From Cunninghamia lanceolata (taxonomy: Eukaryota; Streptophyta; Pinopsida; Cupressales; Cupressaceae), in assembly GCA_027924645.1 (NCBI GenBank), contig BSBN01000213.1, positions 29,328,501 to 29,392,500 on the forward strand: a stretch of 64,000 bases of DNA, written 5' to 3'. The notes under the pieces were generated by a model. That model was not told the DNA's origin and did not search any database. It saw nothing but the letters and a program-made list of their open reading frames with translations. Every line of letters starts with the position of its first letter. Positions within the stretch are counted from its first letter, which is position 1. This document shows positions 1 through 13,340 of this stretch, in pieces. Position numbers and translations under genes: made by a program.

Positions 1-888
1 TCTCCATCACATTCATCTTCATAGGGTATGTAGTCCACCTTCCCCTTTTCTTTAAGCAAATTATGCATCTTTAAACCGGTTCTTGTTATGTTGCTTGTTT
101 TCATCAATTCCTCATCTTTTAAGCTGGTATATTAGCACATATTTTTGTTAGATGTATCATCTGATAAATGATCATTGCCCTCTAAGCTAGAAGTCAGTGA
201 TCCAAGAAATTTTAAACCAAGAACTTTATCCTGCAAGTATCCATTAAGAAAAAATTAGTTATTTAAATAATATAAAATAATGTTTAAACGAAGTATACAT
301 GTTATTTATATCAATTTGGAAAATTCCTTACCACAATTCCTATTGGATTTGAATTGATTGTAGGAGGCATACTATCAACTAGAACCTCATCATATATGTA
401 ATGTCTTTGTACAATCGCTCATTTGAATTGTTTCTTTCCACGACATACAAAACATCCACAAACAACAATTTTCTCAAAGTATTCATCCCATGTACTATAG
501 TCCTGACCAACCTCTTGTTCAGTGCAATCATTTTTTGTGTCTATAGGATCCATTGTCATATCCTCTTCCACCCACTGTCGTCTACATGATTTAATTGTTT
601 TAGGTCCATGCCCACATACATATATTTTTCGTTCGCTAGTTGAACGCTCAGGCTTTGTATTTGCTCCAATCTCCATCTAAAATAATTAACAACATGCATT
701 AATTTATGTCAAGATTGGATAATACATTATAAATTTCAATAATACTGTGAAAAAAGATGGACGTATCACAAAATGCCATCAAATCATTTTTTCCTAAGGA
801 AATTAGATTTGAGTACCTGATTTCCCGCTTCATCCGTTGTGTCCTCATTTGATATGACATGATCTATTGCCATGGCTTCGTCTGGCCC
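1..888 (-). pseudogene. decayed spliced gene of unknown function, 3' part outside window
   Basis: Three exons can be read on the minus strand with good splice sites and consistent phase 0. Exon A is 888-817 (acceptor TTACAG, donor CAG/GTACTC). Exon B is 676-332 (acceptor TTTTAG, donor GTG/GTAAGG). Exon C is 230 to the window edge (acceptor CTTGCAG). Exon B encodes a Cys/His-containing stretch beginning MEIGANTKPERSTSE with VCGHGPKTIKSCRR and VVCGCFVCRGKK, possibly metal binding. It has one in-frame TGA at 419-421, and exon C has one TAA; both are at plausible former Arg or Gln codons. I do not recognise the family. Exon structure and phase are seen directly; a transposon origin is only inferred from the surroundings. 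Confidence 0.5.
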
Positions 889-1056
889 CTGTAATACACA
901 ACATAGTAAATAATGTTTAGTACACCAATTCTATCATTTCAAGGAATATGCTATCCAACACAAAACCTCACTTTAGTCATATATTTGACATATTGATATC
1001 ATGTTTTGGCCATCCTAATTTTCAAACTTTTCCCTTGATCATAGAATCACATTTAA

Positions 1057-1300
1057 TCACCATTCCTGTGCATTTTCAACCAATAAGTTTGACCTCAAAG
1101 GCCTCGTGGACAAAAAAATGACTTTATCTCCTCTATGTTGTAGCATTTGTGAATTCATAAACACCTTCCTCCTTTGGTTGAGGTTGCTTTTTCTTCTTAC
1201 CTCTATTATATCTGCAGATTTTGTTGTCATATCTATTTCCACCCACTTTCCTCTCTACGATTAAGTAGTTCTATGCCGTCCACATCCTCTCTCCATCGCC
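1057..1300 (-). pseudogene. diverged duplicate of part of the upstream-strand gene exon B
   Basis: Read on the minus strand, this stretch gives KWVEIDMTTKSADIIE followed by a GTAAGA donor-like site. It is preceded by a GCGRHRTT-like stretch interrupted by stops. This parallels VCGHGPKTIKSCRRQWVEEDMTMDP in the exon at 676-332, so it looks like a duplicated, more decayed exon of the same gene or of a sister copy. The similarity is visible by eye over about 25 residues. Whether it was ever an upstream exon of the same transcript is not known. Confidence 0.35.
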
Positions 1301-4300
1301 TCCTCTAGATCATGTAATACACAACAATGACAATAGTCACATAACAACTGTGCACCAAGAGAATATTCTTGCATTTATCTTGTTAATACACTCTCTTTTC
1401 ATTAAGACACACTATGAAAAACAAAATAGGACATTGCAACATTTTGCTCTTCAGAAAAAAGTTTACACACAAAATCTTGACAGCTAGAGGCCAAATCTTA
1501 TGATTACAAGATGACTACAAATTCACATCAAAAAGACATTTATTTCATATTTGACCCTCCTTTTTCTTTTATGGGTCATTTTAAGGCAATCTATATCCCT
1601 CCAAGTGGCCATAAAACCCTCAAAACTATCATAGAACCCTCAAAACAGTCTCAAAGAGTCTTTAGCACCAAAATTTTAAATTCTTGATGGAGGGAAGAAT
1701 AACTTGGATGTTAATTTTGAAATCATGTCATTAGATCTTTGTTAGGTTAATCCTAGCCATTGGATATTCTTTAATTATAGAGACTTTATGTTATATTTCA
1801 GCGTTACCTTTCACTCCAAAATTAATGGTTTCCTTTGAAAATAAAACCTTCCATTAGCTATAATAACCCCAACCATCTGTTGAAGTGAACTTAAACATTA
1901 TGTGCAATTGTCATTGCTCATATTAAGCACATACCTCCCTTCTTAGTGGTCCCACATGTGTGATGTATGAGAATGAGTCATATGGTACTTGTGCTACATG
2001 TTTAAAGATTGAATTTTTCTCATATTGTTCAAAAAAGGCCCAAAAAGGCCCAAAAAGACCTTTGATTTTTGAGTTTTAAACTCTATAACATTCATCTCCT
2101 TGATCTTTTCATCTAATCTATGACTGGTTTCTATTCTTTCAAACCATATATGCAATAAGTCTTTAGTTTGAGAGAGGGAAGGTTTGAGTTACCATGAAAT
2201 CCAACATTTATTCTAGTTTTTTTCCCTCAAATGTGAGAGTTTTGTCACCTATGGTTTGATATTTTGGAGTTTTAGTAGAGGGTTTGATGTTATAATTTAT
2301 GTATAGATATATTGAAAGACTTAATGATCCTTTCTTTGGCTTGTAGGGTTTGTATTAATTAAGAAGATAAAGGGCATGGTGTAAGAGAGAGGCAAAGATC
2401 CTTTGAGTACCAAGATTTGATTGCCTAATGGGCAATCCATCAAATCTTGGTAACATGCTTTCCTAGGTGATGAAATTATGAGCCCTTGATATTGATGTGA
2501 CAAACTTTGATCTATGTCACAAAGGATGAAGGAGGAGTATGCAGTCATGGTAGGAAAGTGAAATTACAATGAAATTTTGATATGATTGAGATGTGGTTGG
2601 GGTATTTAGGGATGTTGTCATCATGCCTTAAGGATTTACAAGATCTAAGGAATAACTATATGTATAAATAAGACTATCACAGGCATGTGAGGAAGTGGAA
2701 GGTTGTCAGATAGTGAAGGAGATAGTTCATGGCCTCTTAAACTGGGCCTCAAGATTATAGTGAAGTCACATAATATAAACAAAGATTGTCATGACTTAGC
2801 TAAAATGTTGTCAATCTCCTATCACATATCTTAAGGTTGTCCTTAATCCTAAATCCAACTCTCAAATGTTAGATGGAAGGTCATGGCTCCAACTAAAATA
2901 ATTGGTGTCAAAATGATAAGTCAGGGGGCCATCATAGTGTTGATCTACCATTGTAGTGGGATCATGAGGATTAACATTGTAGAGGTTTTCATACCATGAG
3001 GCATAGGTAACAACCATAGGAGGTTCAAAAGCAACACTAGCAACATTAAATTATTGTCATAGTACACCTAGGATAGCTAGGTATGCATCCATAGAGCTAT
3101 TACTATAAAATTGTCTCATTGATCTTGTGACCAGGTTAAGTCACTATCATAGTAACAATGTAGTTAGTCATCAATCAACATGTCTTTGCATTTCAATGAG
3201 ATCAATTCTTGAAAAATGACAATCCAGAGGTTAAAGAGACAAGTTGATACCTTACCTAAGTTGTCATGTTCTTGAAACCTTGTCACTATAAAGAGGAGAT
3301 ATCTAGAGAGTAATGTCATAAGGACATAACCAAGGCATGCATTATCATGAGCCATAGGGACAACTTACTAGACCATCCAAAACTCTGTTTGAACTAGCTA
3401 CTATCAATAATTCACATTATTAGGGACTATCATAAAGAAAACACCATGCATAGGACTGCCATAGTCAAAGTGGAGAGGATTATCTAGTAATTGTATGACT
3501 ATCATAATAGCTAGTGGGTTAGTTACCATGCTCCAACCTAAAATAGGTTAATGAGAACATAGAAATGAAAATCACAATACCATAAGCACACTCCATAAGC
3601 TTCCAATATAGTCCCAATATCATGTCATCATGATAGTAAGAGAAGAGTTGTTTGGTTTTTCCAAAGCCATATCACTTGCATAAGGATTGTCACCAACCAT
3701 CTGTGTAAGGTCGTGAAAGAGTGAGTCATTATTAAGCTAATCATAAGAGAAGCATGAAGTCAAAATGCTATCATGGAAACAAGATATAGTTACTTATTAT
3801 AAGGACAATCCAAATTTAATGACGTTGCTTTTTTATCAACTTCTGAGAAAAATACATCATTTTACACTCATTGGCACTAAATTAGGTGCACTTTACGCTG
3901 CCTTTTGCATACCAAAAAGATTACATTTAGGCCTAAAAGTCAATGCTAAAGTCAGTAGTAATTGCTCCGACTATACCACCGACTACTGGATGAAATTTTT
4001 TTAAAAAAATTCCCACCTACACATACCCCAAAACAAAACAAAATTTTATTGATTTTTGGTGTTCATTTTTTGTTTGGAGATCAAGCATTTGTCATGCAAA
4101 GATCGAATGTTTGGGTTTTTATTGTTTGCCCTTATTTTGGCAATGGCGGGACCTATAAATCAAAAACAAAAAATAAAAACTTTCTGACTGAATTATATGA
4201 GAAATTCAATAATTACAGGATAAAAACACCGCGTGAATTAGAGGAGAAAAAAGCAAAAAACACCGTGCGAAGAGAGGAGAAAAAAAGGGAAAAACAAGCA

Positions 4301-4965
4301 ATTAGATGAGAAATTTGATTTAGTTTGCGACACCATAGGTAAGGTTACAATTACAATAAAAAAAATTCATTCCCAAAAATATTCTTGTTTTGATTAAATA
4401 GAGAGGATTGTGAAGAAAGGGTTGTGAATATTGTTTTATTTACAGGTGAATCGTTCAAGTCTCATGTGGTTGCAAAGGAGGAGGGTAAAACTGTAGACAT
4501 TGCATTATTTCCTCTACATCTGAGAGCGGTGAATGCATTTTTCAAACCCCAATGCCCAGGTTCACTTATCATTCCCATAAATACCTTTCTCTGAAGACAA
4601 CTTTCTCGCTTCCTTCCTAAAAAAGTAGTCGAGTGCTTTAAGACATGTCGATTGTGAGCAAACTAAAATTAGGGCTTTTCAGATGAGGGTGAGCAAACTA
4701 AAATAGAAGTTGGTCGAGACAATACGGGGAGATAGGGATTTTGAGATGAGGATGAGCAAACAAAAAGTAGGCCCGGAACTATAGATTCCCTCCCAAGGCA
4801 CCAATTGATTCATAGGAAAATAGCTTCATGATTTGTTCTACAAAGTAAATGTCAAAAACCTTGAGGAATACAGAAAAACAGGATGAAAACTTTCATACCT
4901 GGTAGTGTGTACTTCGTTTGCCTCCACAGACTGAACGAAAATAATTTTCCCTAGGTTGCCTCAAA
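1301..4965. other. non-coding stretch, no gene recognised
   Basis: No supported coding region. The sequence is AT-rich, with scattered short homopurine runs and a short tandem of AAAAAGGCCC at about 2030-2060. Between about 2700 and 3760 short strings such as GTCATAG, ACTATCATAG and CATAGG recur at irregular spacing. The same flavour returns at about 7140-7960, so both may derive from one old repeat family. Reading frames at 3765-4309 have no recognisable domain and biased Lys content; I do not support them as genes. Confidence 0.4.
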
Positions 4966-6249
4966 ATGTCAAGCAATAGAGGGAAGAGAGCAAAGGGAGT
5001 AGACTCTAGCCACAATGAGGTAATTCATTGTCAATTTATAGATTTGTAAATGTTTCCATTATTTCTTTGATTTTTAGTTTTTAGTTTTTTATTTGTAAAT
5101 TTAAAAGAAGAAATTTATTATATATATATATATATAGGTACATGAGACTAACAAAGATAAAGAGGCATTGGCTTCCATATTGGGGGTAGAGGTAGTGAAC
5201 AAATTGGATGGTTTGGACTTGACAATGCTTGCCAGATACATAGAAAAATGATCTGGTAAAGCCCCTAAAACATTACAACTAAATCAACAGTGTCAAAGGG
5301 AATCAATTGATTCCCCAACTAGACATGGATTGAGCAAAAGATCCAGGAGGAAATCAATAACAATAACCTCTAAGAATGTGGAATAGGGGACATAGGCTTC
5401 CAATGTCCTACCCAATCCTAGGACACAGACTTCTTTGACCACCATGCCATGTTTTGTATCTTGCATTGGTACCTACGATACCAAGATAGAATATGATGTG
5501 GTTTCAGGGGAAGTCCGAATGACAGATGTTGGAAAAAGGTTTGTGAATAGGTTGAAGGAATCATGCCTTCAACAATTCAAAGACCATCTACATTTGCCAT
5601 TCTCAAAGATACCCATGCACCTGTAAAAAGCAGTTATCCAAGACATGGATACTGAATTTGGCATAGGTTGGTCTGTAAAGAAGATAAAGCTACGAATGTC
5701 TCAAAACTGCAAGAGATTTCGGTGCAACCAAACAAAGAAGATAAAAAACTCCCTCCAGAGATAAGGCTCAAAAAAAGGCCAATTGATGTAAGTTTGAAAG
5801 TATGGAAAGAGCTTGTAAAAGCTTATGAGAAGTCTAATGCACATAGGAAGTCTGGTGAGGAGAGTACACAGGTATTTGAATTTGCTCATAAGATTATATC
5901 AAATTTATTAAACAATTTTTAAATTTTATTTGTGCATAGTTAAATTGAATTAGTATATGTTTCAGGACAAGGCCACCAAGGCTAGGCTTGACAAACTTTG
6001 TGCTACGCATCACAGTGGCCAGAAAGGTTTACAGGCCTTGATCTATATGTTTGTAAGTATATTTAATAAGTTAAATGGTTTTTTTTTAATTTCCTAGCAG
6101 AAAGTAAATGATTGCATATTAATTAGTTTAATTGGTCCAAGTGCCATGTTTTGACAAGATGAGAAATATGGCTGGCATCTAAGCCAATTTCAAAAGGAAA
6201 TGTTACAAAGCAAAAAGTGGATCGATTTTGTAATTTGGATGGAGAATGA
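4966..6249 (+). pseudogene. decayed spliced gene, possible CACTA-type accessory (Transposase_24-like) protein
   Basis: Exons are visible on +: 4966-5019 (ATG start, donor GAG/GTAATT), 5138 to 5871 (acceptor ATATAG, donor CAG/GTATTT) with a one-base frameshift near 5665, 5966-6052 (TTTCAG, donor TTT/GTAAGT), and a last segment ending at 6249 (GAG/GTATCG). In-frame stops interrupt exon 2, including TGA at 5249. The part reading VWKELVKAYEKSNAHRKSGEE, and the next exon with KARLDKLCATHHSGQKG, resemble in layout the plant Ptta/En/Spm Transposase_24 region (W..L, then basic residues and H-x2-G). The likeness is weak. The gene diverges from the minus-strand gene at 1-888. Function otherwise unknown. 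Confidence 0.4.
5119..5136. repeat. (TA)n microsatellite
   Basis: A short TA dinucleotide run lies at the end of an intron and forms part of the polypyrimidine-poor acceptor region of the exon starting at 5138. Confidence 0.8.
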
Positions 6250-7980
6250 GGTATCGATAGTTGACTTTCAATAACTTAGTTGGATATTGTTGTGTTAATA
6301 TGTCAATTTGCATTTCTTATGTTGAGTTGTTTATTGATGCGTATGATGAGTTCTAAAGTGCTTCTCTGTTGGCCCTAGCACCCTTAAATGTAAGATTTCT
6401 CTTAGATGACAAATGATTACTCTTATATCTTTGGGGACCCTTCTTGGTGCCATTAGGATCATAATGAGTATACTAGTCTTGTGCTTGCTTACAAAAAGTG
6501 GTTGCAATTAACCTAATCTTGTGGTCATTATCCACAACATTTTGTGTGTGCCATGCTATCTCATATGCTTAAGTTTAACGAGCTAATAATGAATAGAAAA
6601 CCCTTGTTTGCCTACCTCCAACTAATGGACTTGTTGGAACCTAAAATCTCCTACAATTTTTTACAAAAAATTTAGGTTACCATGATGAAAAATCTGACTA
6701 CAGCACTCAGAAATGCACTTGTACAATATACTCCAGTGGCCTACTTTGAAGGGTTATAATTTGAATCCTATTCATTTTTATGCCAAACCACTTGGTAGGC
6801 ATACTTATCTATCATATGTGAGTGTACATGCTTGATTTTAGCTTCCCATGATTAGATTGGACAAGGTTTTGCAGTGCCAAGTTAAAGGGTTCTGGTGGTA
6901 CCCACCTAGGGTTAGGGTTTTAAGTCAAGTCTACAAGCCTATTTTGTTATTCCTTTAAACCCCTTAAGGCCTTAAGTTTTCTTGTCCTTTGGCCTCTTGC
7001 ACTTTATCTTTTAATACTGCATTGACTTCCTATATTAAAGGGCAATTGTCTTGAGGTCTTCTTAGAGGGGTGATATGTGACTAGGGTATGAAGACTAGGA
7101 CTTTGTATGTAATCTTAAACCCTCCTTTTAGATTTGTTGGAAGCCTTCTTCACTAATACATAAGGACTGTCAAGACTCATATGATAGTACATTAGAGAGG
7201 TATTGAAATCACAAAGGAGATAAATGTTATTAGGCCATCACCCAATGGAGAAGGGATTGTCATAAAGAGCTTGACAATGTTACCTTGTCATAGTCACAAA
7301 GGGGATAGTCTTTGTGGTGGTAATTAAAGTCACTAAGTTTACATCCACCTTCCTAGGGTCTGCAGAAATGCCTAAAGTTGAATATGCCTATTTTAAAGAT
7401 CTTACCATGAGTATTTTCCATGTTTTTACAAATGGAGACCTCCCCAATCCTCATCTCAAGTTTCAAATGCACAATAAAACAATAGAGGACAATCATAACT
7501 GTCATAATAATACATTAGCATTTTTGTCTCAAGGTGGCCCTTAAGATTGCCAAGGGGATGGATATAGAGTTGGGATTATGGTTTTTGTTTAAAAGCCTTG
7601 TGTCATTGACCTAATATTTATTTGTGGCAAGGATCCCAATAGTCTAAAGATTACAAATTGTTGTCAAGAAGGGACTGTCATAGTTAAGTGTGGTATAATG
7701 GTACAATTTCATCTTGGTTAAGTATTGTATAAATCTCAAGCTATTTAGAATGCATGCGGTATTAGGGTATGGTATCACTATATAGGTAACCATCAAGTGA
7801 TTTCTTCAACCCAATCTTGGCCTATATAGTGTGAAGAGCAAGATAGTGTTGTCCAAGAACCTTGTTATGGTCACCAATGAGGACAGTCTTAGCTATTGTA
7901 ACCATAGTTGGAATCCCTTGATGTTACCATAACATACATGACCTAAAACCATGACTCTATGCGTATGAGTTGTTTGAAAG
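6250..7980. other. non-coding stretch, no gene recognised
   Basis: No coding region with support. From about 7140 onward, strings like GTCATAG and TGTCATA recur, as in 2.7-3.8 kb. A GGGTTAGGGTTT pair near 6911 is too short to be called telomeric. The stretch ends abruptly where the PPR repeat array starts at about 7981. Confidence 0.4.
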
Positions 7981-9265
7981 CCAAATTCCACAACCTTTAC
8001 CAGCATCCTCCCTACCTGTGTCAAAATGGGAGCTTTGGAATAGGGTATAGACATCCATCAATACATAAAGGGTAGAGGAATTTTGTCAGATGTAGTTGCA
8101 ACTACCCTATTAGACATGTATGCAAAATGTGGAAGCATAGACAAGGCACGTGAACTATTTGACAGAATCCCTCAAAGAAATGTGGTCTCATGGACTGCAA
8201 TGACTGCATGATATGCACAAAATGGATTTGTTGAAAAGGCTTTAGAAATTTTAAAGCAAATGCAATTGGCTGGTGTAAACCCAAATTCCACAACCTTTGC
8301 CACCATCATCCCTGCCTGTGTCAAAATGGGAGCTTTGGAATAGGGTATGAACATCCATGAATACATAAAGGATAGAGGAATTTTGTCAGATGTTGTAGTT
8401 ACAACTGCCCTGTTAGACATGTATACAAAATGTGGAAGCATAGACAAGGCACGTGAACTGTTTGACAGAATGCCTCAAAGAAATGTTGTCTCATGGACTG
8501 TAATGACTGCAGGATATGCACAAAATGGATTTGTTGAAAAGGATTTAGAAAATTTAAAGCAAATACAATTGGCTGGTGTAAACCCAAATTCCACAACCTT
8601 TACCAGCATCCTCCCTGCCTGTCTCAAAATGGGAGCTTTGGAATAGGCTGTGGACATTCATCAATACATAAAGGATAGAGGAATTTTGTCAGATGTTGTA
8701 GTTGCAACTGCCTTGTTAGACATGTATGGAAAATGTGGAAGCATAGACAAGGCACGTGAACTATTTGATAGAATGCCTCAAGGAATTGCGGTCTCATGGA
8801 CTACAATGACTACAGTATATGCACAAAATGGATATGTTGAAAAGGCTTCAAAAATTTTAAAACAAATGCAATTGGCTAGTGTAAAGCCAAATTTCACAAC
8901 CTTTGCCAACATCCTCCCTGCTTGTGTCAAAATGGGAGATTTGGAATAGGGTATGGACATCCATCAATACATAAAGGATAGAGGAATTTTTTCAGATGTT
9001 GTAGTTGCAACTTCCCTATTAGACATGTATGCAAAATGTGGAAGCATAGACAAGGCACATGAACTGTTTGACAGAATGCCTCAAAGAAATGTGGTCTCAT
9101 GGACTATAATGACTACAGGATATGCACAAAATGGATTTGTTGAAAAGGCTTCATAAATTTTAAAGCAAATGCAATTGGCTAGTGTAAAGCCAAATTCCAT
9201 AACCTTTGCTAGCATCCTCCTTGCCAGTGTCAAAATGGGAGCTTTGGAATAGGGTATGGACATCC
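7981..9265 (+). pseudogene. PPR (P-L-S) repeat array, part 1, tandem 303-bp units
   Basis: This is a plant pentatricopeptide-repeat protein fragment. Each 303-bp unit (101 codons) encodes one P-L-S triplet: [20 protein letters not shown], then [27 protein letters not shown] and PNSTTFASILPACVKMGALE. Units start at about 8044, 8347, 8650, 8953 and 9256, after a partial unit at 7981-8043. Every boundary reads GALE-TAG-G-M instead of the expected GALEQGM, so the same Q-to-stop (CAG to TAG) recurs in all copies. Three units remain open from ATG to TAG as identical-length 99-codon frames (starts 8347, 8650) or shorter ones. Native PPR proteins bind organellar RNA; this copy cannot encode one. It is cut at 9265 by an insertion and resumes at 14216. 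Confidence 0.85.
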
Positions 9266-10136
9266 TGTTAGGTCTCAAAAACACTGGTTCTTAAACCATA
9301 AGAGGGTGCCAATCTCTTAATACGATTTTGGCTAACGAAACAGGGTTTAAGTAATTGAAAAACCCCTACTCTTTAGGCTCTGTAAACCTAAGTGGGTGTA
9401 CCTGAATGATAAAGCAGATTTTGAAAGCCTGAAAGTGATTCTGATTTTGAGCAATCTACTCACTATTGCACATAGGTGTGAGGTAGATGCAGATTTTTAC
9501 CTATTAGTTCCTAATGAAAGTGTTTGAAGTTTGAAAATTATGAATAAGATTATGAAATGATATTTGTAATGACCAGTGCTTTCATCTATTGGGCAATAGA
9601 GTCAAAAGTTAATGGTATATGGATCCCTATAATTGGTTTAACTTAGATTATTGGGCACTTAGGTGAATCTACACCTTGTGTAGATGTGCAAAGATGTTGA
9701 GTTGTAAGGTTCTTCTTACTTATCCCAATGATATTTTCTTAAATCATTGTGATTGTAGGAAAGGATTTTTATTCCAGTGGAAAGGAAACCTATCAAGATG
9801 ACCAGTCTTAAAGGATTTTTAACTCTTAGGCAGAGACCAATAAACACAGGCAGCTTTAGTAGGAATTAAATCAACTTTCCACATAAAACAATCAAATTGA
9901 TCACACATAAACAATAATTGTGCTCTGACAAATTAAACATACCCTTGATATATTAATTTGAACTGATTTAAGAAATCATTCTGGAGACAACCACACAACT
10001 CATAAACATGAAATTCCACACAGCAATTAAACACCAAAAATATAACCCATGAGATAACTTCTACTCCTTTGCATTAAATTATAAGTTCAAAGCACATGAG
10101 AATATAACATAACATAAGTATTGCAGGTTTTAGATT

Positions 10137-10138
<2 letters not shown>

Positions 10139-10169
<31 letters not shown>
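10139..10169. repeat. (TA)n microsatellite, about 15 units
   Basis: Uninterrupted alternating TA run within the 4.95-kb inserted element. Confidence 0.9.
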
Positions 10170-10173
<4 letters not shown>

Positions 10174-10689
10174 GAGTCTTGTAATTGTTCTCATAATTTG
10201 AAGCGGCCTTGGTATCCCTTATTTATGGGATACAAAACAAGCTTCAGGCTGAAAGGACATGCCTTTTCATAAACATACTCCTAACTAATGCAATGATTAA
10301 GGAAACAATAAAATAATTTGCAGATACACAAGGCGATCAATACTGTGCTGGGTTATTCATTAGAGGTAGACTCATGACCCATATGGCTGGCAAAGTCATC
10401 TCTTCAGGATCAATTTTGACATCTCTAAGGTATCTTCTCAAAAATGTATCTCTGCACTCCTGTATATTCATTGTGTCCTAGATATAAACATGTTTACTCT
10501 AGCTAGGTGATCAATGTACTTCTATTCAACACATGTATCTAAAGCAATTATATCAGTTATTGAAAATTCCAGGGTGAACAACTTCTTGAGGCATTGATAA
10601 GTATTATCCAATACTTTTTCTTCATCATTCACCTTATCCAGAAGTGGTTGCAGCATCTGGCTCATTTCCCTTACCTAGTCATCCTTATC

Positions 10690-13340
10690 TCAAAGATCAC
10701 TTCCAGAAAAGAAGTTTAGAAATGTTAACTCAAGGTTTTGATCAAAATCATTTAGGTCATCAGTCAATGTAGTGTTATACTTTTCATGCTTGACAATTAA
10801 GTTGTTATATTCCTCAAGTATTTGACCCTGTAGACCTGACTTAGTACTCAATTCTTCTTTCGTTTCTAATAGCCTCAAATGAAGCCTTTTATGCTCTTGA
10901 TGTGCAAGATATGTCCTTTTATCCATACTTCACTGAACTTCATTATTTTATCAAATCTTCTTTTGATCAATGTTGAGGCCATGTGGTATTTGATTGATTT
11001 TATCTCAACCTCAAGCTTTTCACTTTGCTTTTGAAACTTTTCTGCTTTGTTCTTCCAGTAATTTGAATCGGCTTTTGCTTCAAGAATCTTTTGATCTTTT
11101 TCCAGGTAGGGTGAATAAGAACTTGAAGGCAATCTATCCTTGTAAGTGGCCACCTCTTGTCTTAGTTTTGCATTCTCAGCCATCTAAGCATTGTTTTTCT
11201 TTATCAGCTGCTCAATTAGAGCCTTTGTAAATCTTACCACATTGATATTGAGGTCAACAATTTCAAGAGGGTATGTCTCCTCAACTCTCTGGATCAACAA
11301 ATGGCCAAATGCTTCATCAGGATTATTTATAACCTGAGGTTTCTTATGTGAAGGATAGAGGGACCATATTAGCAATATCTTTTTATCAAGGTCATAGCTT
11401 GATCCATTCTTAATCTTATCCAATGCCTCGATACTAAGCTACATTTTCTTTTCTTGATTCTTTTTGGAGGTATAAAAAATAATAGCTGAAGTCATGTCCC
11501 ACCCAGGGACCAATACCACTCCTGCTTCTTTGAGCAATTGTCTACCTTTTTCTGGTGCCATGCCATTCATGGAATTATCTATTTTTGACTAAATTTCTTG
11601 TAGAACTTCCTCTTGAACTTTAGGAGTAATGTCCTTCATCCTTTCCCTGGTCTATTTTCCTTTTTACTCATAAAGGAAGGCTTTGAATTCTGAGGTTTTA
11701 ATGAAATTAGCATCTGCAATGAATTTCTGACTGGCCAAATATCTCATACCATATGTTAATTCATCAGGCATTTCTATTCTGACTTCCTCTCTATCCACAG
11801 GGGGCTCATATTCCTCAATAAGTGAAGAGGATCCTTGCAAGTCTTTATTTTTCCCCTCTTCACTTTCTTCTTCAAAAGAAATTTCTGGAGTTTGTTGAGG
11901 AGATAATTGGCAAATAGGAATCTCATCTTCTGCTTGAGTTCCTTTAATAGCTTTTCCTTTTCTTTCAAAAACATAGGAAGGGACATTTTGAATCAAATCT
12001 ACAGCATTTATTATCAATGTATCCAGCCTTTCAATAGGATCATTCACATCCATGAAGGCTCCGCTATAAGTGGGGTTTTTGGCTACCCTCCAAGCCTCAG
12101 CAAGTGTTATCTTATAATACAAATCTCTTCTTTCAATTGCATCTTTCTCATCACTGTTTCTAACTAGGTCATCATCGACAAATAAAGCATGGTCATATCC
12201 TCTAAGCTTTTATTTTGTCATGACACTGTTTATGAAACCTTCTGGATCAAAGCTTTCTCTGCAACTCCCTGATAGGCTATAATTATAAGGAAGCCCTAAG
12301 TGTTTATACACTAGTTTCACGAAGTACTCTTCAAAATATATATAATGGGATTTGTCACACCTGTTGTCCCATATGGCAGTCCATCTTTGGATGGGATTCA
12401 CATCTCCATTTATATCCAAGTCCCTTATTCCCAGGCATTTGTCCCACAATCCAATGTTTTGGCCTTCATACAAAACAAGATGCATTAATAGGGAGTAATG
12501 CCTAAATTTACTACCTCCTCCCTTGATGGAAACCAGTTCGTTGTGAAGGGTACTAGTTAAGAACTCAACATAATCAAAATGTAGGGCCTATTGGCTTTGG
12601 ATATCAACTGTTAAAACCATGGGAGCTACTTCCATAAACATTGAGGCCTCCACTCCTAACAATTGGCATACAGAGTAATAAGTATACTGAAAGTATTCCT
12701 CAAACAATTCAATGGAAAATGGGGGATCCTCTACAACTAAAAAAACTCTTAATTTGTTGTTTCCATCACAAGGTCAGTACATAGGCAACCTCCATCTTTT
12801 GTAATTGTTACTCAAGTTATAATATTCACCAATTAAATCCCTAATTTTGAGTTTCACATCAAAGCTACTATCTGGTTGGAACACCATTGAAATGTAGTCC
12901 TGGGTGACAGGGAAAAATCCTATACCATCCTTCAATTCAATCATGCAGTTCTGCGGGTTGTAGCTTTCAGCTAACATTTTCAAGAATTCCACATTCATAA
13001 AAACATTTGGCACTACCAACTTTCCTAAATTCAGCCACCATGGGTTTGACACAGGGGAACGCCTATGCATTTTCTTGTAGTGGTAGATGAAAAGATCATA
13101 CCCCCTTACGGGAATCCATACATCTCCTACTTGTTTGTATTCATCCTCTAATTTCTCTACTTTTGGATTTAATTGGGCATTCCTCCAGGATTCTTGCCCT
13201 GATTTTGGACATTGGTCTATTAAGTCCTTGTTCAGGTGTCTTTCATTTAACTTTTACCTTTTAGCCTTAGGGTTATCAGATGTTTCTTCCATGATGGAAT
13301 GCAAGAGATTTTTATTAGATGCAATTCCAAACCAGAAAGC
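10690..13340 (-). pseudogene. long single-frame cargo gene of unknown function in the 4.95-kb element
   Basis: On the minus strand the segments 13070-12774, 12485-12210, 12122-11664, 11423-11184 and 11183-10875 are all in one reading frame. It extends upstream to about 13300 (a Met followed by EETSDNPKAKR), and only the last piece (10926-10690) is shifted. It therefore looks like one gene of about 800-870 codons disabled mainly by stops. The N-terminal half has NPWWLNLGKLVVPNVFMN, ESYNPQ and GIGFFPVTQDYISMVF. The middle is rich in Trp, Asp and Tyr. The C-terminal third is acidic and then coiled-coil-like, rich in Lys and Glu. I do not recognise the family. A faint likeness to plant mobile-domain style proteins is only an impression. 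Confidence 0.5.

Noticed and set aside
3765..4309. Two overlapping + frames
   Set aside because: No domain, Lys-rich low complexity, no splice or start support.
8102..9284. Minus-strand frames in the PPR array (MWNLGLHQPIAFALK, MSIPYSKAPILT)
   Set aside because: Antisense shadows of the PPR repeat, periodic with it.
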